The notes below the pieces were generated by a model that was not told the origin of the DNA, ran no database searches, and was given only the letters and a program-made list of their open reading frames with translations. From positions 14,353,559 to 14,417,558 of the forward strand of contig NC_056041.1 in assembly GCF_004379255.2 (NCBI RefSeq): 64,000 nucleotides of DNA, in the 5' to 3' direction. The position numbers and the translations under genes are program-made. Shown one piece after another: positions 46,225-55,657 of the stretch. The DNA comes from Salvia splendens. Lineage: Eukaryota; Streptophyta; Magnoliopsida; Lamiales; Lamiaceae. Numbering within the stretch: the stretch's first letter is position 1; each line of letters begins with the position of its first letter.

Positions 46225-47301
46225 ATGCATACCAGATCACATACTACCCGTAATACCGTTCGTGAAAACCATGAGGAAGCTAGTCCAGCCCGCAGGTCCG
46301 GAAAACAGCCTCGGGAGACATCTACTTCCAGTTTTCACGATGAAGGAACAAGCCGCTCAAAAGGTCCACACACCGAGTCTTCCCAGCAGCCTGATTTGAA
46401 TGAGGCTGTCAAGCTGTTCTTGGCTGAGAAGCAGGATGAGTTCTTAGCCTTCCTGCAAAAGAGCCAAGAGCCGAAGACGAAAACGGTGGATTCTCCTTCC
46501 TCATCCAGACATGAAAGTCACTACCGCAGTAGTGCCGTGTCTTCCAGGAAGAAGAATCCTCAACCCCGACATGTTCCTGTTCCTCCTCCGTACCGGAATC
46601 ACAGGAGATCTCCATCTCCTCCATACCGAAGAGATGTCGGGTTCGCCATGTACGGAGCATTGAAGACTCCGTTCTCGAACGATATCACCCGAACTCCCCT
46701 TCCACAGAACTACCGAACTCCGTCGATGACTTATGACGGGTTGGTGAATCCTCATGACTTCCTGGGACGCTATCAGTATAACATGGTGAACCAGGGTCTC
46801 AATGAGGTCCATATGTGCAAGCTGTTTCCCGAGCTGCTTATCGGGAACGCAAGAAGGTGGTTCGATAGCCTCCCCCAAGGCAGCATTAGATCTTACCGAG
46901 ATCTAATGGATGCTTTCCACAGGAGGTTCTTTCAGAAAGCGGAAGCCCGAATCACTTCGGCTCAGCTGCTTTCTACACGTCAAGGTCGCGACGAAAAGAT
47001 CAGCGACTTTATGACGAGGTTCCACAAGGAATGCCTACAAGTAGATGATCTCAATGATCTACTTGTCATTTCGGCATTCCAAAATGGAATCCTGCCCGGA
47101 GCTCTCTACAGAAAGCTCGTGGAATGCAGTCCGCAAACAGCTCAAGAGATGTGGGACATTGCGGACCAGTTTTCTCGTGCCGATGAGGCAGACCGTCGAA
47201 AACGGTCTTTAGACAGCTCATCTAGAGAAGACAAAAAGAAGCCCGATCATAGCGATCAGAGGCTCCCTCGCCGAACTCCTTCCCCACTAAAGGAGGGATA
47301 G
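46225..47301 (+). CDS. Retrotransposon Gag protein (358 residues)
   Basis: Gag forms the virus-like particle that packages the element RNA. The frame is open for 358 codons. Residues 1-150 are basic and low-complexity (RRSPSPPYRRD). The conserved gag core lies at about 160-310: YDGLVNPHDFLGRYQYNM, LFPELLIGNARRWFDSLP, SYRDLMDAFHRRFFQ, QGRDEKISDFMTRFHKE and FQNGILPGALYRKL, the retrotrans_gag pattern. The tail is charged (RRKRSLDSSSREDKKK). The CCHC zinc knuckle usual for Gag is not present, because the frame ends at TAG 47299 where deletion of pol begins. ATG 46225 is the first in-frame start downstream of the PBS. Confidence 0.93.
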   Translation: MHTRSHTTRNTVRENHEEASPARRSGKQPRETSTSSFHDEGTSRSKGPHTESSQQPDLNEAVKLFLAEKQDEFLAFLQKSQEPKTKTVDSPSSSRHESHYRSSAVSSRKKNPQPRHVPVPPPYRNHRRSPSPPYRRDVGFAMYGALKTPFSNDITRTPLPQNYRTPSMTYDGLVNPHDFLGRYQYNMVNQGLNEVHMCKLFPELLIGNARRWFDSLPQGSIRSYRDLMDAFHRRFFQKAEARITSAQLLSTRQGRDEKISDFMTRFHKECLQVDDLNDLLVISAFQNGILPGALYRKLVECSPQTAQEMWDIADQFSRADEADRRKRSLDSSSREDKKKPDHSDQRLPRRTPSPLKEG

Positions 47302-47860
47302 CGGTCATCCGAGGTGATCAAAAAAGAGCGAGTGTTTGCAGATTGCGCTTAAAAGTGCCGAGCAATCAGCTCGGCACCATCAAGCATAGCAATCACAGCA
47401 GCCGGAGTCAGAGGCAGGCGAAATGACCGAAGTCACACCGGAGCCGAACTCGATGGTGTACGGCACTGAAGCCGTGATTCCGGTTGAAATCGGCATACCC
47501 AGCCCCCGAACTCTTAATTTCTTAGCAGAACTGAATGAGGACGGACTGAGAGCCGAACTAGATCTGGCCGAAGAAAGAAGAGAATTGGCCTGCATAAAAG
47601 CAGCCAAGTACAAGGAGCAAGTAGCCCGGTATTATAACCAAAGGGTGAAAAAGCTGCAATTTCAAGTGGGAGATCTCGTCTTGAGAAACAACGAAGTAAG
47701 CCGAGCAGAAAGCTGGGCAAACTCGAACCCACATGGGAAGGTCCATATCGGGTGTCAGAAGTCCTCGGCAAAGGGTCTTACAAATTGACTCACATGTCAG
47801 GAGAACAAGCACCCCGAACATGGTACATTTCCAACCTCAAGAAGTTCCATTTGTAAGAGA
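47302..47860 (+). pseudogene. C-terminal integrase remnant after pol deletion
   Basis: The plus frame from 47423 contains SMVYGTEAVIPVEIGIPSPR, YKEQVARYYNQRVK and FQVGDLVLR, the end of a Ty3-Gypsy integrase. After LRNNEVSRAES the frame shifts by a small indel; in the next frame WEGPYRVSEVLGKGSYKL and TWYISNLKKFHL follow to a TAA at 47852-47854. The catalytic core and everything upstream (protease, RT, RNase H) are missing between 47302 and 47420. Confidence 0.88.
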
Positions 47861-48036
47861 CAGTCCGGTCAGTCAGTCTTGTGTCTAGTTCGGTCCTAGG
47901 GGTATGTGCTTTCTTTGTTTTTTACTTGTGTTTCATGTTTGTCTATGTGCGTTTTGTCTGTCTATGTGCGTGTCGTCTCTTACAAATGTTACTGAGGTAT
48001 CTTGTTCTTCAAAGGCTGATCCCCTTTTTAGAACAT

Positions 48037-48232
48037 ATATAAGCCAACGATTGTGAGTCCAAGCTTCTAAGGAGGATACAAGACCACAATTCAGCTTAAA
48101 AAACAAGCAGTTCGTCTGAAACGAACTGCAACAATAAGCCAACGATTGTGAGTCCAAGCTTCTAAGGAGGATACAAGACCACAATTCGGCTTAAGAAACA
48201 AGCAGTTCGTCTGAAACGAACTGCAACAAAGG
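48037..48232. repeat. Direct repeat of about 98 bp, two copies
   Basis: Units begin ATAAGCCAACGATTGTGAGT at 48049 and 48133 and end CGTCTGAAACGAACTGCAAC. This is a typical spacer repeat in the 3' region of Tat-like elements. A 45-bp pair (AAAGTCCGATCCACGCG) follows at 48230-48318. Confidence 0.85.
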
Positions 48233-48319
48233 GAAAGTCCGATCCACGCGATAAAACTCGCCGAATTAGGACAAGGGAAAGTCCGATCCAAGCGATAAAA
48301 CTCGCCAAATTAGGACACA

Positions 48320-48525
48320 AGCTTAGTCCGGTCAAAGAAATTTACTTCATAAGACCAAAGACGAGTCCGGTCAAAGAAGTTTATTTCATAAGACCGAGGA
48401 CTAAGTCCGGTCAAAGAAGTTTACTTCATAAGACCAAAGACGAGTCCGGTCAAAGAAGCTTACTTCATAAGACCGAGGACGAGTCCGGTCAAAGAAGTTT
48501 ACTTCATAAGACCGAGGACGAGCAC
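48320..48525. repeat. 39-41-bp tandem repeat, about five copies
   Basis: GAGTCCGGTCAAAGAAGTTT followed by ACTTCATAAGACCGAGGAC recurs in register. Confidence 0.93.
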
Positions 48526-48658
48526 GATGAAATTTTTTTGCGCTGAGCTGTAAATACGCAGTGATAGAAGCGAAATGAAGATTTCATTTATTAAAACTTG
48601 TTCGGCATACAATTCTGTTGCCCTACGAGAAGGCGTTACGCCATTACAAAGGACTATT

Positions 48659-49455
48659 CTACTGTCCCTGGTTGCTAAAGTTGAGCCATCTATTCACAAA
48701 ATCCTCGTGAAGCCGAGTTCGGGCGTTCCGGGCAGCTGAAGAATAAGCAGGTCGACGAGGTGCTCTAATCGACCTACCGCCTCTTCCCTGAGCCCGGGAA
48801 GCTCTAGCACCTCGGCGGCGAAGAGTCTCTTCACGAAGCATTTGTTGATCTTGCTCACTCATAATCACAGCTCCTCTACGAACTTCAGTCCGTCCTTGTC
48901 TTGACGTTTCCGGTTGCTCCTGAGTCCGTTCTCGTCTTGACGTTTCCGGCTGTTCCTGAGTTCGTTGCTGACTTGGAGTAGGGTTTTGAGCAAGTGAATC
49001 AGGGGTTTGAGCTGGAGTGCGACCATCTGTTGGCGGGAAATGCCTAAGGAATCTCTCGATTGAGGGACGCCGGGAAAGAATGATGTCGTACCGAGAAGCC
49101 CAGCGCCGCAATGATGTCACGACTTATTGGCAAGCCGAGCTCTCCAGCGCATAGTTCCTCCGGAGTACGTGATATTCCTCCCACAGTTCGTCAACTCGCT
49201 CCTGAACTTCAGAGATGGTCATTCCCCCGCGCCTGCAGATGAAATCCTCATACGCAGTCCTCTCAGCGACGGCAGTGTTCAGCTCGGCCTCCAGATCTTT
49301 CTTTTCGGACTCTAAGTCCTTATTGTCGGCCTCCAGCTTCACTGAACGAGCCAAGAGTTCGTCATTCTTCACCTGGTCAGCTATGGCTCTTTTCTCAGCT
49401 TCGTCTAAAGCCGAAGAGTACAGCCGCTTCCAGTGAAGTACCTCCAGCTCCTTAA
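48659..49455 (-). pseudogene. Second antisense ORF of the Tat-like element, split by one stop
   Basis: Minus strand, single frame: LEVLHWKRLYSSALDEAEKR, a coiled-coil (KLEADNKDLESEKKDLEAEL), AYEDFICRRGGMTISEVQER and VDELWEEYHVLRRNYALESS, then TAA at 49124-49126, then in the same frame TSLRRWASRYDIILSRRPSI, a duplicated ERTQEQPETSR module and an Arg-rich tail ending FVNRWLNFSNQGQ at 48659. The upstream limit is a stop near 49463, with AG acceptor candidates (CTTAAG) just inside, so this may be a separate last exon of the antisense gene. Apart from the coiled coil no domain is recognised. Confidence 0.6.
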
Positions 49456-49673
49456 GAGTTCAGAATATAGAGCAGCTATGTCAGTTCGGCATTTCAGATT
49501 ACTGAGCAGGTAGTAAACCACAACAGGAGTAAAAGAGAGTACGAAAGGCTATACGAAGACACAAGAGCAGAAAGAAGAATTTTTTCATTCATAAGAAAAA
49601 ATTTTTTCTACACAAGGGCTTCAAGGCCGTTTTACAAGAAGGAAGAAACTAAACTAAGAGAAGGGAGACGAAA

Positions 49674-51541
49674 TCATACTCCGCCAGCTTCGTCTCCGCC
49701 TTCTCGGTGAGGTTCAGCTTCCTTCTCCTTGTCTGCTTCAGCTTCAGCCTCGGCCTCCCTGCTCTCCCCAGCCTGCTCGGCGCCACCGTAGCCGATCTGC
49801 TGCGCCTCCTGCTCGGCCTGCTCATCGCCGGTCTGCCGCTCATGCTGCTCGGTCTCACCCTCTCCATGGAAAATTGGAGCGGGTGAAACTGACCCTATGG
49901 AGGCAAAGATAGCCTCCATGTTCTCATCGCGGTCAGCTCGGCAACTACGAACTTGGTCTGCAGAAAGCAGGACCGAGGACGAAGCAAGCTCCTCAAGCAC
50001 CGGCAGACTCTGAAGCCGAGCTGCTATCTCTCGGCCGTACAGCGGCAGGATGACTTCGGGACCCTGCTCGGCTTTATCGGTCATCAGTTTCAGCAGATCA
50101 CCGACAAAGGCCGAAAATTGGTTGCTCAGAAAGAGTTTCTCCGCGAAAGCACGGAGAGCCTCTCCTTGGGCAACCACGGCGGCAGCATCCCTCCGTTTCG
50201 TCTGCTCTCGCTGGATGACGAGCTGGTTTTTGGCAAACTGAGCTTCATCCTGGGCCGAAATCCTAGCAGCTCTGGCTTTCTCAAAGTTTGCCTCAGCCTG
50301 CTCGGCCCGGTGACAAGCAGCCGCCAACTTCCTCTGCATCTCAGCATAGTCGTTGGACGCTTTGGAGAGTTCGACGGCGACGAGCTTGGAGAGCATATCG
50401 TTCCTCTGAAAATGGAAAAAGCAAAAAGTCAACAGAGGGGCTACAAAAAATACAGAGAAAAAAAGCAAGGCCAGAAAATCAAGAAGAAAGTTCACCTCGG
50501 CGAAGTCCGTGGGCCATGCAAAAGGCTCACAGATATTTTCCGAAGGAGGCGCCAAGACCACGTCTCTCTCCGGCGCTCTTGGGGGCCACTGAAGCTTCGC
50601 CTTCCCCTTTGCCGAAGTCGACTCCGGCTTTCTTGGATCCGAAGAAGAGGTCTTCTGCCTCTTCGGATTCTTCTCGGCATCAGACGCCGAGCTGGTGGTT
50701 TTTGGCCTCTCCGGTTCCTTAGATTCGGAGGATTTGCGGCTAATCTTATTCAGCATGTACACTGCCAAAAAGCAAGAAAACAAGGTTAGTTTTCGTCGTC
50801 AAGGCAGTAATGCATAAAAAAGAATTCCTCACCCTCAGTCTCTTCGTCCGAAGACGAGGAGTCGAACACGAAGTCGCCCTTGACGAGCTCAGACTCCAGG
50901 TACTGCTTCCTAATCATAGGAATCTTATTGAGCTCGGCCTCGAGCTCGTCCAACGGTTCTACCCGAGGATGAGGAATAACGGACTTCGGCCCTCTCCAGG
51001 AAAAGTCCGAAGTCGAAGTCCTATTATAAAAAAAGAAGCGATTTTGCCATTTCGGCCATTTGGTTTTACAAAAGGCTCTAAAGGGCTGTAAAGGGATCAA
51101 GTAAAACCAAGATCCCTTCCTCTTAAACTGGAAGAAATTAAGGATTGCCCTCAGAGACAGATCCTTATCTAGCCTACGCAGTTCGGCAGCAAAGGCCGAT
51201 AAGTGCCTCCAAGAGTTCGGAGTCACCTGACCTAAAGGGAGTTGAAAAAAATCTAGCAGCTCTACAAAGGCAGGGGGAAGAGGGAAACGAAGCCCGCATT
51301 CCAAGCCGGCTTCGTAAACGGTGGCGTAACCCTCCGGCGGCGAGTCAGCCCTATGAAGGTCGTCGGGAATCGCAACCTTCCCCCCAGGAAAAAAATATTT
51401 TTCGTGTAAGGATATCACAGTATCCTTACTCAAGATGCTGTGAAAATACTCTACGGTCTTCTCCCCGGATTCTTTCCGGCTAGAAGACCCCTTATCCCCT
51501 TTCCTACCGCTACCTGACTCAGAAGAAGAAGAAGAAGACAT
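49674..51541 (-). CDS. Antisense spliced gene of the Tat-like element (568 residues, 'putative gypsy type transposon' family)
   Basis: Exons 51541-50833, 50761-50496 and 50405-49674; introns of 71 and 90 bp with GT and AG ends. The joined exons total 1,707 bp, an uninterrupted frame of 569 codons. Residues 1-30 are Ser-rich. About 55-190 match the plant domain named 'putative gypsy type transposon' (PF04195): PPEGYATVYEAGLECGLRFP, LPPAFVELLDFFQLPLGQ and TPNSWRHLSAFAAELRRL. Next come an acidic stretch, a basic nuclear-targeting-like segment (KNPKRQKTSSSDPRK), a long coiled coil (KASNDYAEMQRKLAAACHRA on) and a Glu-rich tail. Antisense extra ORFs are known in plant Tat elements; their role is not established. 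I chose ATG 51541 as it starts the Ser-rich part; an upstream frame (to 51643) has a hydrophobic, less typical extension. Its promoter should lie just inside the 3' LTR, on the minus strand. Confidence 0.85.
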
Positions 51542-51861
51542 AGTTCTTACTCTTTGAAAGTCTGAAAAAATTCTGAAGAAATTCTTGAAAGCGGAAGGAA
51601 ATTTTTTCGCAAAAGAGAGAGAATGCAGAAGAAGCAATAGCAAAAGTGTTCAACTGATGAAGAAAAGACGTATTTATCAGATTCGGAGAAGATTTCAAAA
51701 TCATCGCACCGTTTCGAATCCCACCTTTTCAGGATTCAACGGCCGGATTTTACTGTCGCATTTAATGCAGTCACGCGCAAGGCACGTCCCCTGACGTCAG
51801 CCTCCCCCGTACCTTTATCAAAATGCCGAAGTGACTCGCTTCGCCGAAGTGATTCACTTCG

Positions 51862-51878
51862 CTTTTCGGGGGGGGTAG
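51862..51878 (+). promoter_or_regulatory. Polypurine tract
   Basis: CGGGGGGGGTAG directly precedes the 3' LTR. Confidence 0.85.
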
Positions 51879-52556
51879 TGATGGGGTACGGACTAAACAA
51901 GCCCAATAGCAGTGATGGCCCATCAGCCCAAAGACCAAGGAAGAGTATCAGTTCGGCATTACCAAAGAGTTCGGCCCTAGCCTACAGCTCGGTAAAAGCC
52001 GACCAATCAGTTCGGCATTACCAAAGAGTTCGGCCCCAGCCTACAGCTCGGTAAAAGCCGACCAATCAAGCTCTACTCTTAGATCGGCAAAAGCTGCTCG
52101 GCAATAGTTCAGCAGTTCGGTCTCAGTATTCGACCGAACTGGGAGATAGTGGACTCATGCAGAACCTCCACGACCTCCACTACACGATCTATTCAGTGGT
52201 GGACCCATGCAAGATCTCATGACCTCCACGACATCCACGATCTAATTAGTGATGATGTAAGCCACGACCTAATTAGTGATGATGTAAGCCACGACCTAGT
52301 TAGTGGTGATGCAAGCCACGATCTTAGTTCAATGTATAAATAGAACTTAGATCAGATAGGAAAAGTTCTCTAGAGATCAAAGATCAAATAGCAAGTCTGT
52401 ATTGTAAGCTGTAGAAAACAGATCAAGCAATACAACTCTGCCCTCTTTTCTTCCCGTGGACGTAGATTTACCTCAGTAAATCGAACCACGTAAATCTCTG
52501 TATCGTGATCTGTATTTTCCTACATTCATCACCATCAAAAATTCGCCCAACCATCA
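51879..52556 (+). mobile_element. 3' LTR of the Tat-like element
   Basis: 678 bp, same length as the 5' LTR and identical to it except for one base by eye. Followed by the target duplication GTATG. Confidence 0.97.
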
Positions 52557-52561
52557 GTATG

Positions 52562-53232
52562 AATATCCGGTAGCATAGTGATAGTGGGAAGATGTGATTT
52601 GGTAGCTGAACACAGGAGAGAAGACTGGTGTGGCTCCACCCATTTCATTTTCTTTTATTTATTGGTATATGATTTATTTGAATTTGAAATTTTAACAAAT
52701 TTGATTAATTAAATATTCTAATGAGTTTAATCTGTATAACAAGTATATAGATAAAATAATTTAAAAAATAGATTGTATCAAAAATGTCATAAGCTATTAA
52801 AAGTACCAATAAATTTTTCATACTATTAACAATTAAACCGAAAATGTCACCAGTATATAATTATAATCTCTTCATCCCCACTAAGATAATACATTTCTTA
52901 GTCGTCCCATGATTTTGAGTTGTTAGTTAATTTGTTTTTTGATGAAAAAATGTAGGTGTATTAAATTGAGAGAGAAAGAAAGTTCAATTTTTTAAAAAGA
53001 GAAAAAAATGGTTGGATATATATTAACTAGAGAAATAAAATGGATGAGTATATTAATTGGAGAGAGAAAATTACTTTATTCTTTTTCAAAAATAGATTTG
53101 TGTCATTTTATTTGAGATAAACTAGAAAAGGAAATGTGTCATCTTAGGTTGTGCCACAGATATTACACATTCACTGCTTGATCCACACGGAGACCCAGAT
53201 GATAATACAGATTCTAAACATTGAAAAAAAAT
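52562..53232. other. AT-rich spacer with older MITE remnants
   Basis: No gene. 52865-53150 contains a degraded CTAAGATAATACATTTC…GAAATGTGTCATCTTAG foldback, probably an old MITE. Confidence 0.5.
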
Positions 53233-53233
53233 A

Positions 53234-53447
53234 CTCTCTCCGTCCCAATTAAAAGTCACACTTCATTTTCACTATAAATGGTATGTAAATCACACATTGC
53301 ACTAACTCACTTCACTCACATTTTATTATAAAACCAATATAAAAAAGTGGGTCCCACATTCCACTAACTTTTTCAACTAATTTTTCTTTACATTTCTTAA
53401 AACTCATGCTCGGTCAAAGTGTGACTCTTAATCAGGAACGGAGGGAG
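53234..53447. mobile_element. Stowaway MITE
   Basis: CTCTCTCCGTCCCAATTAAA at the left mirrors AATCAGGAACGGAGGGAG at the right; TA on the left, CA on the right; 214 bp. Confidence 0.9.
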
Positions 53448-53581
53448 CAATGAAATCAAAATTACAAGACTCTGATGATTTGACCTAGAAATAAAGCCTA
53501 TTTTCCACTTTTGCCGGTTGATTTGACCCATGCACCCATCTCGTTTTGCAATAGATTTGTCCATCCCTCTCTAGTTTCTTA

Positions 53582-55654
53582 GGTCATCCACAGCGCATCT
53601 CCTCGTTGTCCCAATCTCGTCTCTCAGAGACGAGACAGATAAGAGACAGAGATGCGGAGCGCATCTCGTCCCCATCTCGTCTCCAGCGCGTCCTGCGTCT
53701 CGTTCGGAGGAGCCGCCGCGCGAGACAGCTCGCCAGGCACCTTGGTGACGTGGCGTGCTGTGGTTCGTGCGTGACGCCCACTCGCCGGCCCGCGAGTGGG
53801 CGTCGTTTATATCCGTTAAAATTGATTTTTTTTAATTCAGAAAAAATTCAAAAATAAAAAATATATATAAAAAAAATCCCAAAAATTATACTAGCCGTTT
53901 ACAGCCGGTTTTTCAAATTTTTTATTTTTTTTAATTATTTTAAAGCCTCTAATCACTTCTATAAATACTAAATCATTCCCACAAATTATCCACTATAAAA
54001 AAAACTCTGTATTCTCAGTCAAACACTCTACATTCTTCATCTCAAAACATTTTTCTTCACCCAAATTTAATCAATTCATGGATCCATTTGAGCAAATGCG
54101 CCGAATAATGGAAGAATCGCTAGAAGAAGATCGACATAGGGAGGAGGAGGAGGAAGCCGCGGCGCATCAAAAGCGAACCTGGAAATACATCCATCGTGAC
54201 CGGGAGCAAGCCGCCGCAAGGTTGGTACGCGATTACTTCTCGAGGGACCCGGTATGGGAAGATACCTACTTCCGTCTCCGTTTCCGCATGCGGCGGGAGC
54301 TATTTCTGCATATTGCAAATACATTGGCGGCCCGGGAAGAGTACTTCCAAGAAAGGTTCGACGTTATTGACTGTCCCAGTCACACGATGCTCCAGAAATG
54401 TACAACAACAATCCGTCAGCTTGCTGCTGGACAAACGACGGATTTGATCAACGAATACCTGCATATCGGAGAAACCACTGGGAGACTCTATTTGATGAAC
54501 TTCTGCAAATGCGTCCTGGTAGCCTTCACTGATGAATTTCTGAAGAAGCCAAACACCGTAAAAATTGGTCACCTTTCACTCTTATCATTTTTGGTAGTGG
54601 ACCTCACAATTCTTCCTAAAGTATCATTATTGTTAGTGTCCCACGATGATTCTGGAAGCCATTGCTGATTACCGTTTGCGAATCTGGCATGCGTATTTTG
54701 GGGTCGCTGGATCGAACAACGACATCAACGTTCTACGACCGTCACACTTGTTCAATGACGAGAGCCGGGGTGAGGGTCCGCAAGTTAGATTCATGGCCAA
54801 CGGCACTCAGTACAACATGGAGTACTATTTAGCCGATGGGATATACCCTCGCTTGCCTGTGTTTGTGAAGACGATCCGACAACCCGTTGGGCCGAAGCAA
54901 ACCTACTTCACGAAAAAACAAGAGGGTGCTAGGAAGAATGTTGAGTGAGCTTTTGGTGTACTCCAAGCGCGATGGGCCATCATACGGTGCCCGGCTCGAC
55001 AATGACACGAAAATGATGTCGCAGACATCATGACTGCATGTATCATATTGCATAATATGATAATAGATGACGAAGGAGTTGCTGCAGAGCGATGGACACC
55101 GGAAGATGGTGCTAGTTCGAGCTCGGGTATTGCCATGGAACCCCTGCAGATGGGTGTACCACATAGTAATGAATACTTGATTCAGCGGTACACCGATATG
55201 CGGAGCCAAATATCGCATACATCACTGCAGGCTGATATGTTGAAGAGGTCTGGAACCGTAGAAGGGGCGCCGCAGAGTGATATGGGTTTTCGGGTTGTTT
55301 TTAAATTAGAAAACTTTCGTTGTATAATTTTCCTATTTTAATATAATACAACGAAGTTCTTGTTACATTTTGTTTTTAGGTTGTGAATTTTTTTATTTAC
55401 AATTCAAATTACTTTATTTTAATTAAATTTATAAATATCATAAATTTAAAGTCTAATAAAATTTAATATAGTTAAATTAAAAATAATATAAAAAAAAGCA
55501 AACAAATTATTTTTTTTTTGCAAGGGCCACGTCTGGTGGCCCTTGTTGTTTTTGTTAGATTTTGTTAATTACCATTACAGAGGGCCACAAGAGAGCCACG
55601 AATGGTGGTCAGGCCACATTTGGTGGCCTTCAAGGGCCACCATTGTGGACACCC
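53582..55654 (+). mobile_element. PIF/Harbinger element carrying a broken transposase
   Basis: The left end GGTCATCCACAGCGCATC follows TTA; the right end CCATTGTGGACACCC precedes TAA. The two termini are related but not matching (GGTCATCCACAGC against GGGTGTCCACAATGG), and the flanking trinucleotides differ, so the two ends probably come from different Harbinger insertions. Subterminal GC-rich repeats (GAGACGAGACAG at left, GGGCCAC…GTGGCC at right) are different too. Confidence 0.65.
54078..55300 (+). pseudogene. Harbinger (ALP1-like) transposase pseudogene
   Basis: Starts MDPFEQMRRIMEESLEEDRH; recognisable are RDYFSRDPVWEDTYFRLRFR, MRRELFLHIANTLAA, IRQLAAGQTTDLINEYLHIG and ETTGRLYLMNFCKCV (helix-turn-helix part and start of the nuclease), then after a gap ILEAIADYRLRIWHAYFGVA GSNNDINVL (containing the second Asp), LADGIYPRLPVFVKTI and ACIILHNMIIDDE. 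Between 54560 and 54645 the segment that carries the first catalytic Asp is replaced by MITE-like sequence (GGTCACCTTTCACTC…). A TGA interrupts NVE(*)AFGVLQARWAI at 54946, right after the catalytic Glu, and another stop follows. The gene is dead. Confidence 0.88.
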
Positions 55655-55657
55655 TAA

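Larger units (their letters stand above)
45471..52556 (+). mobile_element. Complete Tat-like Ty3-Gypsy element with deleted pol and antisense gene (7,086 bp)
   Basis: Two 678-bp LTRs, 5-bp target duplication GTATG (45466-45470 and 52557-52561), a PBS-like TGGCGCCGTCTGTGGG directly after the 5' LTR and a G-rich polypurine tract before the 3' LTR. Order: LTR, gag, C-terminal integrase remnant, tandem repeats, antisense ORFs, LTR. The long 3' region with antisense genes is characteristic of the Tat lineage (Ogre/Retand relatives). Protease, RT, RNase H and most of integrase are gone, so it can only move in trans. GC content is well above that of its surroundings. Confidence 0.95.

Noticed and set aside
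49953..50789. 278-codon plus-strand frame opposite the antisense gene
   Set aside because: Shadow of the minus-strand coding region; the minus strand has the domain match and in-frame introns, this one has neither.
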